DNA from: Phallusia mammillata
Lineage: Eukaryota; Chordata; Ascidiacea; Phlebobranchia; Ascidiidae
Assembly (NCBI GenBank): GCA_003260075.1
Contig: QLIY01000140.1
Coordinates: 159,492 to 223,491, forward strand
Length of the DNA stretch: 64,000 nucleotides
Direction: 5' to 3'
Shown here one piece after another: positions 51,945-63,541 of this stretch. The position numbers and the translations under genes are program-made. The stretch's first letter is position 1, and every line of letters starts with the position of its first letter. The notes under the pieces are model-generated. The model was not told where the DNA came from, made no database searches, and saw nothing but the letters and a program-made list of their open reading frames with translations.

Positions 51945-52275
51945 CAGGGGTGGGCAACCTGCGGCCCGCGGGCCACATGCGGCCCTTTGATTAAAGTTGT
52001 GCGGCCCGCAGAGCCGTTTGGAAAATTATTATATTATTATATTATTTTTTTGAAATATATAATTATTATATTTTTTTGAGCAGATTAGTGCGTCCAGTGC
52101 TATTTTTCTGCGACCTGACAATATGCTGCTAGAATCAAATGCAAATTTTACTTGTAGCAAGGCATTTTTGGTATGCGACGAAGTAAAATCTCCTTGTGTT
52201 ATACACAAGTGCGGCCCGCGATCAAATTTTGGCAATTGTATTTGGCCCCACAGTAAAAAAGGTTGCCCACCCCTG
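51945..52275. mobile_element. hAT-type MITE, TIR caggggtgggcaacc
   Basis: Ends caggggtgggcaacc and ggttgcccacccctg. Perfect 8-bp duplication cattatgg (51937-51944, 52276-52283). Subterminal gcggcccgc motifs occur at both ends. No coding capacity. Confidence 0.9.
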
Positions 52276-52606
52276 CATTATGGCCTTGTAAACTGAAACT
52301 GTATACATACATGCCAACATGCACAAGTAAAACATATTTTGGGAGGTTAAAATGACAAAAAAATGTGAAAATATTCTGTTTTAGTTAAATCTACTAGCCG
52401 GTCTGTTTGTTGCGATATGTATTGGTGTTTTGTGTAAAATGGAAAATACCATTGTTTCTAAAGTTTTTGTTGTTCTTGCAATGCAGATAAATTAATGTTG
52501 CGAATTTGGCCATGAATCTCCTGCTTAAACTGTGTACAAAAAGAAACTGAAATTTTCCTTGTTAACCGGACAACCGACCACAATCGGGCTCATGCATCGA
52601 ACAAAC

Positions 52607-55268
52607 ATGACGTTGAAGAAAATGTGCAGATATTGGATTTTACTCTTAACGATTTTGGTTCCAACGGCATGTGGACAATATGCCATTGGTAAGTGTGAGG
52701 GTTGATACCCTCCCTAAAAAAGGAAAAAAAGTTTAATTACCTTGGTAAAAGATCCACTTCGATGTGTGCAATGACGTAGCTGATACACAACCTCGCCACA
52801 ACACAGAAAGTAGTCTTCATGCTTTACAATACAGAAAAAAGATTGAATATGTAATACACACTGGACTGTTGTCTAAGATTTCAATGAGTCACGTATGCAA
52901 TTCAATCAGGTACAAAATAGCCGTAATGGCAGTTGGGTCCATCGAAGTGAGAAGTAAAATTACTCCCCCTTCGTCACGTGCAGCTGTCAGATTGGCCGTG
53001 ATTATGTCCATCGTGATTATGTAATCTGCCTACTTACTGGCAACCGGTCCCGCCCGTCCAGTGGCACTGACTCGGTGCGCCAAGTTTCATCGTTAGAGCT
53101 AAATTTAGCAACACGACGTAATTAGGTTGTAAGAAATTAAAGACCGAAGGTATTTCGTCATACCTTGAACATAAAACCAGTATGTGGTTTTCTTACATGA
53201 AAGTTAACGTTCGTACATGCAGTGAAATGGCAACTAAAATTCCAGTAACATATCATGTCGTATTTATGCTGTAACCCTTTCTAACAGTATTTTTAACGGT
53301 TTTAGGTGAACCAATGGCAGAACCAGAACCTTATGTCAACGCTGACGCAACTTCAGAGGCCCTTGACATATTTGACGTCATGTACAATGGCGGATTTGTT
53401 AAGTCTGCCGCAGAAACTATGAATTTCACATCGCTTGCCAACATGACCTGCACCAACGTTTCATACCCGATAAACGGCGCGGGAACGAAATATTTCATCG
53501 ATGTGAAAACGGTACGTGCGCCATCTGGCGGCGAAACACCGTTAAAGATTTCAAGCCGGGCAGTGATTTCAATAAACGTTTCAAGCATGCTGCTAAACGA
53601 TAGTGATGTGATAGCTGTGTCTGAGTTTCACTCCACAAAAACTGAAATGTTCGGAAAACTACAAGTAGCCAGTCACAAACACAATAACACCTCTTCTAGT
53701 GACGAATGGATTCATTTAATACCCGGGAACGTTGCAGGCATTTCATTGCATACAATGTCCATCCATCATGAAAATGTCTCAACCGATTCAAGTCGCATCT
53801 CCTTGCGCCCTGTCACGAAGCCCGTGGACTTTAGCTTGTGTTTAGGCGGGCAATACGCATCAGTCTTTCAGTCTGTGACTTCGTTGCCCGGCAGGTTGAC
53901 CAAATGGCACTGGGACTGTGCACGCTGGGAAAAACAGCGCCGTCGTTGGAACACACAAGGTTGTTTTGTCACAGACGACCCGCGTAACGCCACACTAAAG
54001 ATGTGCAGTTGTGATAACAATTCTAGCAGTTCAACATATACTTTACTTCTTGCCGTCGACACCCAATCAACTGTTTCAAGCCTGGTTCTGGCGATGTGCA
54101 TTATATTTGAATCAGTTTCGATCATTAGCTTGTTAATTGCGTTTATCATACTCCTATGCCTTCGAAGGGCGCTCAAAGCTTCCACTGAGGAACGCGGGGG
54201 GGGGGTCTGGTTCTGGCGATGTGCATTATATTTGAATCAGTTTCGATAATTAGCTTGTTAATTGCGTTTATTATACTCCTATGCCTTCGAAGGGCGCTCA
54301 AAGCTTCCACTGAGGAACGCTTGAAGTGCAGCGGAAATACTGCAAACCACATCAACTTATGCGCCGCTCTAGTGCTGCTTCATCTTTCAGTACTGCTGCG
54401 TCCTGTGGGAATCCTGAACACCATGTCATGTGAGCTGATAGCGGTGCTCACTCACTACTTCCTACTGGTATCTGGCGCTTGGATGCTTGCTGAAGGAATT
54501 TATCTTTACAGGCGCACTTGCAGCAGCGCAGCCTTTTCTCAAACTTCAACTAGCTGGTTGTATTTCTTTGTCACGTATATCCTTTTGCCTTGGGTCTGCC
54601 CAGCAATACTGGTAGGGATTTGCTTTGGCGTTTATCTGCCATCCGGCGGCTACATGGACCATTCAATGGAGTACAGTTTTATGATGATGCTTCGGCGAGT
54701 CACAGAACCCACGCAAAGTGAGCTTGACAAAACTCCAGAATATCCGAAATACACGATATGCTGGCTCAATCCGACAATGACATACGCAGCAGCAGTTCCG
54801 ATCGCTTTAATGCTGTTTCCAAATGTAGTCATCGCTATTCTGGTTTCCACTAGAGTCTGGAAAATAAAACGCCAAGACGGAACGAGGCGAGGACTTAACA
54901 AATCCCAACGTAGCGAAGGAAGAAACAATTCGGTGCGCAAGCGGCCATTGCAGGCCGTGACATCGACAATGAGCACCACAAACACGATACGTTCAAAACC
55001 AGTGGTGGCATCTTTTCGAGCGTTTCTTATTTTGTTGCCGGTCCTCGGCGTACCGTGGATAGGCACATTTGTAGGTGTCGTACCTGGGGCCGAGTCCTAC
55101 ATTACCGCTTTGCATCTTCTGGCCAGCAGTCTTCAGGGCCTGTTGGTAGCCTGTGTGGTATGCTTGGTCAATCGAGACGTGCGCAAAGCATTACTGCGCA
55201 AGCTGAGATCAAAATGTCGATGCTTCGCTGGCGCTAAGGTATCGTCGGCCCCACCACTACCCGTTTAA
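52607..55268 (+). CDS. Adhesion-type GPCR with a degenerate GPS motif; frame broken by an assembly duplication
   Basis: Exon 1, 52607-52688, encodes a signal peptide (WILLLTILVPTACG). Exon 2 begins at 53306. Reading 53306-54195 and then 54321-55268 gives 639 aa in one frame; 54196-54320 is a G10 run, one spacer base and a second copy of the preceding 114 bp, which shifts the frame as deposited. The ectodomain of about 280 residues has many N-x-S/T sites and ends in a GPS-like Cys/Trp block (CARWE, WNTQGCF, CSCDNN). Seven hydrophobic segments follow, with adhesion-class motifs NHINLC in TM2 and HYFLLVSGAWMLAEGIYLY in TM3. The C-terminal tail is basic and Cys-containing. The usual His-Leu-Ser/Thr cleavage triplet is absent. 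The ligand and exact subfamily are unknown. Confidence 0.82.
54082..54320. repeat. 114-bp duplication of GPCR TM1 across a G10 junction
   Basis: 54082-54195 and 54207-54320 differ at only two or so positions and are separated by G10 (54196-54205) plus t. The extra 125 bp is not a multiple of three, so it alone causes the apparent frameshift. Confidence 0.92.
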
Positions 55269-55724
55269 GGCATCAGTCATTGTTGTGACGACTTTTGTAT
55301 TAATATTACTACTTTTGTACTGCTTAATACACCATATTAAACACAGGATTTCTAACAAAAATTCATTGCAAAAACTATTCTCTTTTGTTCATGTCAGTTT
55401 TATTATTTCTGTGTTGATTCCAGCACGACTGACATTACGGCTTTTTGTTTGTAAGTTGCATGTTGCTTCAGTGTGTTGATTCATTTTACTGTGATTACAG
55501 ATAAGTTTAATGTGTTGAAATAAAAAAAAAAAAATTATCTTGTGTTTGTTTTTCGTACAAGCTATTGGAAATAACCCTTTAGCGCCATTTTGCGCCGAAC
55601 CGTTGTTATGACAGTAGACGCAATATAAGCCTAATTCAAGCGGTTTTATTAAGCTGTTGATAACTTTTAAGAAGTAGGTTTGTTTTGTATAAGATAACAT
55701 AAATCATTGTCTAGAAATAAAATC
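55269..55724. other. GPCR 3' UTR and RIIAD1 promoter region
   Basis: An aaataaaaaaaaaaaa stretch near 55518 may be the GPCR poly(A) signal. An acceptor-like ttgtctag ends about 12 bp before the RIIAD1 ATG. Only about 200 bp remains between the two for a RIIAD1 promoter. Confidence 0.5.
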
Positions 55725-57137
55725 ATGGCCAGACCCCAACGTTTTCCTCCACATGGAATGGAAGATTATGATTTAGGTGCATTATCAGACGAACAACAAG
55801 CCGCCCTAAGTAGTTTTAAGGTAAAAATTTACGATGGTATTTCACTTAACTTTTGAGTGTTTCCATTCACTTTGATAAAGTTGAGACATATAATAGACTA
55901 CCACACGCCCTCTTTTGGTGGATATGTCCTCCTTTATAACGAAAACCAAGTTGTCCTCCAAGGACAAGAAATAGAGCCCAAATGTCCTCCTTTTTAAGGA
56001 ATTTCTGATTTACCAAATGCATATGTGACAATCATGCCTTTAAAAACAGTCAAATATGCATAGTTAGCTTATTATTTTAAGAATACAGGTTTTACTTTTT
56101 TTGAAAACACAAGCTTATTTTAGTGTTGTGACTTGTGATAAACGTTAAACTTTATCCAAACTATTGTATACCGTCTACTATTGTATACCGTTTTAGAAAA
56201 TATATTTTCTAAAACTTATATTTTTTTGGGGGCCTTAAATTTTTGTTTCATGTTCTTTTTAACAATGTGTCTTCCTTTTTGGAGATGGAAATATGATAGG
56301 TCTAACCAGGTTTTTTTTAAGGTTTGGTTTGGGTGACCACTAAGTAGTTTTAAGAGACCGCAAGTGTTTCATTTAAATACCAAAAACTATAGTTGTAGTT
56401 GCAAGTCCAAATTTTGGGAAACCACTGGAGAAATTTGGGAGACCGTTTCGGTCCCCCAAAACACCTTAAAAAAACACTGGGTCTAACTTATAAGTATATT
56501 ATGTATAACATGCAAATGGTTGAAACATTTTATTTACAAGTTTCTCAATTTTTAACTTACATGCACGTCAGGAAAACTATCTACTTGCTGGCTTACATTT
56601 TTGGAAATATAAATATGCTTTGAGTCATACGTAAGTGGTATGGACTGAAATATTCAAGTTTTACATCAAGAATTGAATATTTTAGAATTAAAAAATACAG
56701 AACTTTTCCTGTTTATAAATAAAAATAGTCCATAAAACAAATATTATTTACAGAGTACTACTTTCTTATCGTAGAATGTTCTTTACCAATTTAGCACAGG
56801 AAGTGGCATTTAATATAGAGGCTAACAGTTTTATGTGTACCACAGATTAAAACGAGAATGCGAAATGAAGATTATCTTCGAACACATCCTGAAGTTGAAA
56901 TACTAATCGGAGGCTTTCTAAGGTAAAGTGCACTCCTTGTGTGTAAAAATAATCACCCAAAAAACAACAACATTTTTTTCCATAATTACATAAAGTAATG
57001 TGCTTGTGACTTAATTTAGAGAACTGCTTTTACGGAGACCCAGTAATGTGCGAGAGTTTGGTGCCTCTTACTTTACACATCCCGATCTTGCTGGAGCAGT
57101 CAAACAGAAAGTGTTGGAACAGCAAAAGAAATCATAA
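55725..57137 (+). CDS. RIIAD1: RIIAD1, small protein with a PKA regulatory-subunit RIIa domain
   Basis: Exons 55725-55820, 56846-56922 and 57020-57137 sum to 291 nt, giving 96 aa, close to the human protein (92 aa). The N terminus carries GALSDEQQAALSSFK. The RIIa docking/dimerisation helices read IKTRMRNEDYLRTHPEVE, ILIGGFLRELLLRRP and NVREFGASYFTHPDL, matching the human pattern (KYLRTHKEVEWLISGFFRE, RPDN). RIIa domains dimerise and bind amphipathic helices of anchoring or radial-spoke proteins; this type is often linked to cilia. Intron 1 is about 1 kb and full of repeats shared with 32525-32760 and 62336-62510. Convergent with ANKRD16, 362 bp apart. A cluster of attaaa/aataaa sites near 57266-57305 may end the transcript. 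Confidence 0.93.
55895..56500. repeat. Dispersed repeats in RIIAD1 intron 1
   Basis: 55900-56300 matches the 32525-32880 region (ccaagttgtcctcc, acgttaaactttatccaaac). 56320-56490 is an inverted relative of 62336-62510 (gtttggtttgggtgacc, gaccgtttcggtccccc). Their full elements and ends are not clear from the window. Confidence 0.7.
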
Positions 57138-57499
57138 CGCATATTTTTACAGTTTGATAATGTTGTTTTATGAATAACAATGTGCTTTCTGCCCAGGGTC
57201 AATGTGGGCATGTTTTTGTGTTGTTGTATTGTTTCACTATACCCTGTATTGCTGGCCAAGCAGTATTAAAGAGAAAAATACTTGCAATTATTAAAACAAT
57301 AATAAATTGTCAATCTGTTTATTTATTTAAACTTTGTGGGTGTGCATTGTTTCACTTTTAAACTGCTGGCAGAACAGCATTACAGAGAAAAAACCTGCAA
57401 ATGAATAAAAATGCAACAGCATATTGTTTAATATGTTAATTTATTTTTTGCAAAAAGCACCACAGAATGTATGTAATTATTTGGTTGAGCAAACTTTTT
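57138..57499. other. Spacer between convergent RIIAD1 and ANKRD16
   Basis: Contains an imperfect local repeat (about 57228-57290 versus 57348-57405: ttgtttcact, agcagtattaaagagaaaaa). There are aataaa-type signals for both strands: plus near 57299, and minus near 57440 for ANKRD16. No gene. Confidence 0.55.
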
Positions 57500-58793
<1,294 letters not shown>

Positions 58794-58895
58794 GCTGGAT
58801 AATAAAACTATTTTCATTTAGCACATATTTTTAGCAACCCTATTGATTTTGTGACAGTGAAAACAACTAATCAAAAGTTGATGGTTACCTTGCAA
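58794..58895 (-). promoter_or_regulatory. 102-bp intercistronic spacer with acceptor
   Basis: It lies between the C5orf63-like stop and the ANKRD16 start. I see no aataaa-type signal on the minus strand. It ends in a pyrimidine-leaning tttattatccag one base before the ANKRD16 ATG. This is the arrangement expected for a trans-spliced downstream cistron. Confidence 0.6.
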
Positions 58896-59332
58896 TCAGT
58901 TTGCAGATGCGCTGCCTTTCGTAACTTCATCAAGAGATTTCTCCAAAATTTTAGTGTCGACTTTATGCCACATAAGGAATTTCCCTTCCAAGTGAAAAAC
59001 TGGAATGTCGTATTTATATTTTTCCCACCACTTTATGTTTTCTTTCTTGCAGATGTCTACTGTCTCAAAGTGAAACTGTGAATAGTAAGCAAAGGCGAAA
59101 ATGGTAAATTGTATCACCAACCCAATTGTTTACATACGTTTTTTTATTTATTCTGTATCAAGTTTTTACAGTCGTTTTTTAGCATGTCATGTTATACCTT
59201 GTGCATGTATGGTTCTAATTCCTCTTTGGCAATATCACACAATGGACATGGATTTTTTGTATAGAGAGTAAGCAGTGGCAATTTCCTATGACTTTGAGAT
59301 GCAAACCTTTTAATACATTTTAACATCAACAT
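58896..59332 (-). CDS. C5orf63: Glutaredoxin-like protein, C5orf63/YDR286C family
   Basis: Exons 59332-59198 and 59075-58896 sum to 315 nt, giving 104 aa. A basic N terminus (KCIKRFASQSHRKLP), possibly a mitochondrial presequence, leads into the thioredoxin-fold start LLTLYTKNPCPLCDIAKEEL with a CPLC motif. The second exon has DIPVFHLEGKFLMWHKVD, which carries the cis-Pro (IPVF) typical of this DUF836-type family. The human homolog is poorly characterised; a thiol-redox role is likely from the CxxC motif. An acceptor-like gtgcttctag ends two bases before the ATG. It sits immediately upstream of ANKRD16 on the same strand and is likely cotranscribed. Confidence 0.92.
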
Positions 59333-59869
59333 GCCTAGAAGCACATTTCCCTATTAGCAGCTGTTAATGGGTACACACAAGTTAATTGCCAAAAACTGTG
59401 TCAAAAGGTAGATGGTGTAACAAATTTAATTTCTTTCCTTTTACCAATTTGCAAATACACTGCATTCACACACACACAATAAATTGCAGAGGTAAAACAG
59501 ATTGAACGATATGGCACAAATTTGCATTTGATAATAACATATGGGATGGATTTTCAGTGCAAGTCGCATAATTTCATATCAACATAGCAGGTACCATATA
59601 CACACAATGTAGTAACTTTAAGCTGGGGTAAAATTTGATTTCACTGCTCATATCAAAAACACTGAATTGATGTTAAATTTGTCATTTGTGAAATGCATTT
59701 TGAAAAATGACATAAAATACACATGGCAACTTTAGATAACACTTTGTCTTTCCAAAACTAAGACAATCATATTACTTTGACATTAATTATTAATTACTTA
59801 AAACACACAATTACAAATGCTTTCAGATTGCATACTGAAACTGCATGGATGGGCAGTGTGGGCACTTTA
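59333..59869. other. Spacer between ACBP and the C5orf63-ANKRD16 pair
   Basis: 537 bp, AT-rich, no coding signal. It presumably holds the promoter of the two-gene unit and the short 3' UTR of the acyl-CoA-binding protein. Confidence 0.5.
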
Positions 59870-60118
59870 TTATGCCTTAAGGGTATTAACTTTCGCAATG
59901 TATTGGGTTTCAGCATCTTCCTTGCTTTTCCCCTTTAAAGCATTCCAGGCGTCCCACTTTGCTTTGCCTTTGAAATCCAACATCCCAGGACGTTCGGTGT
60001 TGCAATCACCAACGGTGGCTTGCTTGTACAATGCATACAGTGCCAATAGATCTTCATCAGAGGGTCTTGTCGTTAATTTTTTGGCATCTTCTGCTGCGGT
60101 TTCAAAAGCAGTAGGCAT
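59870..60118 (-). CDS. DBI: Acyl-CoA-binding protein, single exon
   Basis: 82 aa in one uninterrupted frame. It shows the ACBP signature: [36 protein letters not shown], then [20 protein letters not shown] and [11 protein letters not shown], with the YKQ / KW residues that bind the CoA head group. ACBPs are cytosolic carriers of medium- and long-chain acyl-CoA. The stop codon runs directly into an aataaa (GCATAATAAAG). If used, that signal would leave a 3' UTR of only about 20 nt. The absence of introns, in a window where all other genes are split, could mean a retrocopy that stayed intact or simple intron loss. Confidence 0.95.
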   Translation of the reverse strand: MPTAFETAAEDAKKLTTRPSDEDLLALYALYKQATVGDCNTERPGMLDFKGKAKWDAWNALKGKSKEDAETQYIAKVNTLKA

Positions 60119-61424
60119 TTTTAAACAGATTAGTTTATAAATCCTTTTCTAGGGTCTGTAATGTGCAACGAATAGGCGTTACTTCACTCGTGTAATGACT
60201 ACTCTAGTGAGTTGTTGATTGTTCAGCCGCAAACATTTCTATTTGCATAACGATTCAAAATTTTTGTTCGTTATTAATTTGACAGCGGCCCACACAGCAA
60301 AGCAATACGAGAAAAAACTGATAGCTAAATGAAATTTCTAACCCAACTACACGTGTTAGTTAAATTTATATACTTGAAATTAACCCTTTACTTTAATCAC
60401 ATCTTTGAAATGTATTTAGTTGCAACATTTTAACAACATGCACCAAGTAAAACATACGCAAGTATTACGACGAAGTTAGTTAACGTTTGACGGCTCACAA
60501 TTGGGCAGCAAACTTTAGATAGCCGATCACTGTATTGAAGGTCATACAAGATGAAACAATCCTAAAGTGCTTAGTGTCAATTACTGTATGTCCTTTAACC
60601 CCAGTATTATAATTAAACTATAGTAACAACGCAGGCGCAAATAAGTAATGTTAGTCAAGCGTGACGTTTGTTCCAACTTGATGAGCTTGGACAATTTGCA
60701 TTGCTATTTCGACAAATTGCGCTTGTAACGACGTAGCAGTTTGTTGTCATGCGGTACATCCAGCGAGTGGGATTCAACCGGCTATAGAACCGTTTTACGA
60801 AATTTTATAAGATCAGCGAACCGGATAGCATTGCTGGTTGCTGTCAATTGACTTTTTGTAACAGAACCAGCTAAAAATATGAGTTTTGTGATAGAACCGG
60901 CTTACAAACAAATTTAATCTCAACACCGGGTACATCCAATTCTTAAGTATACAGTATCGCTTAGACCACTTGGTGCACCTTAATGTTAATTTATTTATTG
61001 CTTGGTGCACATATATATCGCTCGGTGCATGTTTATATCGCTTGTGTCACCTACACAAAAGTTGTTAAACGAAAGTAAATTTGCAACTTTTTTATATGTA
61101 AGATTGCCTCTTATTGCAAACAAGAAAAACATGATCTTATACACGTTGCTATAAACGCCGGTGTTTTGTCATTAAGTTTTTAAAGGGGGGGGGGGGGGGG
61201 GGGGGGGGGGGGTCAAAAATGTGAGCCTCAAAATAGCGAAACTTTTGCGGCATATAAACTTAGTTAGAGTATCACTGCTCTAAGCACTGAACTGAAATAT
61301 TGTTCTTACTTAAGCTTTGCTACTTCGTGATATCGGCTCAGCTTATAAGGAGCCGGAAATCAAATAATAAAGGATTTTTTTGAGGTACAAATAGCAAAAA
61401 AATTGAATTCAGCTTTCTAAAGTT
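60119..61424. other. Spacer with a hAT MITE and a G28 tract
   Basis: Upstream region of the acyl-CoA-binding protein gene. It contains a hAT MITE (60761-60928) and a 28-base G run (61185-61212) for which I see no flanking duplication. No coding exon recognised. Confidence 0.5.
60761..60928. mobile_element. hAT-type MITE, cagtggtgggattca family
   Basis: The body matches the 11839/16534 copies (gaaccgttttacgaaatttt, aagatcagcgaaccgg). The terminal bases are mutated, but the 8-bp duplication ggtacatc is perfect (60753-60760, 60929-60936). Confidence 0.83.
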
Positions 61425-61843
61425 TTATTCTAAGACTAAAAAGCTAAATACGACCAGTTGACAACCAGGCACTAAATACGACCAGTTGCAAATTTGGAGA
61501 GCGTGGTCGAACGCAAGGCCAGGAGCGCAATACTGGAAAATACAAAACAAACCATCAGCTCTTGCGCCCAAACAAACTGTTTATGACGTAATATTGACGT
61601 ATAACAGTACCGATCTGGATAAGGGTGTTGGTTGTTTGCGTCACAAATGTAGTACTTTCTGCAATCGTATGGGTCGCCGATACTGCCAATATACACGTAG
61701 CAATCGTAACCTGAAAAAAAGGCATTTTAAGTAAGTAAATAAAAAATGTATCCAAGTATTAAATTTCGGTTTGGAGAAAAAAGTTAAATATTTTTGCTAC
61801 CTACGATCACTTTTATCGCATACTGGGCCCTCTTCGCGAAGAA
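61425..61843 (-). CDS. Chitin-binding (CBM14/peritrophin-A) domain, partial gene model
   Basis: On the minus strand a small exon (61843-61805, VCDKSDR) joins in phase to an exon starting at 61710 that reads YDCYVYIGSIGDPYDC and RKYYICDANNQHPYPDRYC. After an acceptor at about 61532 another frame reads YCAPGLAFDHALQICNW and runs to a stop at 61425. Together these give the Cys-x-Cys and Y-Y-x-C / G-x-x-F-D pattern of a CBM14 domain, which binds chitin and occurs in secreted invertebrate proteins. The donor of the middle exon is unclear and I do not see the first exon or a signal peptide, so the model is incomplete and may be a decayed gene. A 17-bp direct repeat (61444-61460, 61472-61488) lies in the last exon. 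Confidence 0.42.
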
Positions 61844-62076
61844 CTGAAAAAAACTCATTAAAATTCCGTTTCAAACAAAACCTTTTTCGTATTTAAGTAT
61901 AAAGTGCAGAAAACATCAATCAGTCATTATCATATTTTTTTCCATCTCTTGTCCAAAAAATAAAATTAACTTAAGTAGCTCGAATATTCTAGTCGCTAAA
62001 TTTCGGTGATTTTCTACCAAGTCCCCCTAAAACGCATTAAATTTCTCCTTTGTGTGCAATATTGACTACTCTAAAA

Positions 62077-62130
62077 TACGCAATCTACACAATCTATATA
62101 CGCAATCTACACAATCTATATACGCAATCT
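62077..62130. repeat. 22-bp tandem repeat, about 2.5 units
   Basis: The unit tacgcaatctacacaatcta plus two bases (ta) is repeated twice and partly a third time. Confidence 0.8.
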
Positions 62131-62620
62131 ACTAAATAAACTAGTGAAAATGTTGATGGTTAGGGCTAGGGTCGTGGTAAAGGTTTGACATACAAATAAC
62201 TTTATATTTTAATCTCAGATACCTTTTGGGCCGAATTTTTTTTCTATTTAACATGCGGTACCGTACAGTGTTTAGTACCAATCTCAACACATATGAGAAT
62301 ATTTAGTCCAAAGTGGGCATCTAAAACTAAATCGGTCCCCCAAATTTCTCGGTCCCCCCAAAAATCGGTCCCCAAAGACCGAAACGGTCCCCCAAATTTC
62401 TCCAGCGGTTTCCCAAAATTTGGACTTGGCTATTTTTTGGTATTTAAATGAAACACTTGCGGACTCTTAAAACTACTTAGCGGTCACCCAAACCAAACCT
62501 TAAAAAAACCTGTCTGCACCTCAAAGAATTGTTAAAACAAAATATTTAAAGGCATAACAGTGACAGCATGCTTGTTGGGTGTCATTGGCGTAGCAAGGAA
62601 GGGGCCAAAGGGGACATGCC

Positions 62621-62735
62621 CAGAGTTGGGATCCAGCCAGTTCGCACCGGTTCTATAGAACCGTCTCACGAAATCTTATGAGATCAGCGAACCGGTTAAC
62701 ATTTTGGTTACTGTCAATGGATTTACTGTAGTTGT
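62621..62735. mobile_element. Truncated hAT-type MITE, cagtggtgggattca family
   Basis: The left end (cagagttgggatccagcc) and the first about 110 bp match the family. The right half is missing or too changed to see. Confidence 0.7.
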
Positions 62736-63031
62736 ATAATGAGAAAACTTTTGAAGTTGTATAATGAGAAACGTTAATTTAGTATAGTTTTATATCATAT
62801 CATTACTAAATACATAAAAAGTCCACATATATTTGCATTCATGCAGATGTAATCAGCCAATAAAACTTTTGGTGGCCCCGTCGAACCACAGTTTGAAAAA
62901 CCACGTGCTTGGTAAAAACACCTCTTACGCGAACGGTATTGGACGACAAAATTTTTGGCCCTCCGAAAATGTTTGTCCGCCTATAACACTGTTGGGTGTG
63001 CCATTATTGTAAAACTGCATACAACCTACAT

Positions 63032-63541
63032 CAGAGCTGTTCAACCGGGGTTCCGCGGAACCCTAGGGTTCCGTACAACCCTTTCATGGGTTTCGTGAAC
63101 TTTAAGGGTTGCACGGGGAGTAGCAATTCGAACACGAATGATTCATAGTATGATTGTTTCGAACAGCATGCTCGCCTGTGCAATATTGTTAACCTTTGTT
63201 ACACCATTGATCAATTGTGACGTAATAAATACAACCTTGTTACACTCTAGCTAAGTTGCGAGATTAATGTAGAANGTGACGTAATAAATACAACCTTGTT
63301 ACACTCTAGCTAAGTTGCGAGATTAATGTAGAAACGACCGATCCAAATAACATGGCAATGCGTTTCAGTCAACCGTTTAATTCAAGTCAACCTTTGTGAT
63401 GTGCTTTGGATGTGTATGCATCTTTTTTCTTTGGTGTAGGCTACTTGTATTACATTCATTAAAATTATTTTATGGGGGTTCCGCAAAGTTTGACAAAATA
63501 CCTTAAGGGTTCCGCGTCACTTAAAAGGTTGAAGAGCATTG
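63032..63541. mobile_element. hAT-type element, TIR cagagctgttcaacc
   Basis: Ends cagagctgttcaacc and ggttgaagagcattg. Perfect 8-bp duplication acctacat (63024-63031, 63542-63549). It contains an N-joined duplication of about 55 bp (63220-63274 and 63276-63333). Open frames across it are not protein-like. Confidence 0.83.

Larger units (their letters stand above)
46583..52606. other. 6-kb spacer upstream of the GPCR, no gene recognised
   Basis: Contains four G-run duplications (near 48420, 49182, 49646, 50435) and a hAT MITE (51945-52275). A small plus-strand frame ending at 50863 has an internal Met with good context (50741) but no recognised family. Otherwise apparently non-coding; presumably it holds the promoters of the two flanking genes. 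Confidence 0.5.

Noticed and set aside
110-54320. Reading the G10-flanked duplications as a new mobile or tandem-duplicating system
   Set aside because: Seams have no shared flanking motif, no target duplication, hit exons and introns alike, and two are marked by N; assembly origin explains all of this more simply.
54219-55268. A second, separate GPCR gene starting at TM1
   Set aside because: It is the continuation of the same receptor; the separate start arises only from the duplicated 114 bp.
58794-58817. Upstream ATG (58817) as the ANKRD16 start
   Set aside because: Poorer context, and an acceptor-like site lies between it and the Met at 58793, so it is probably not in the mature mRNA.
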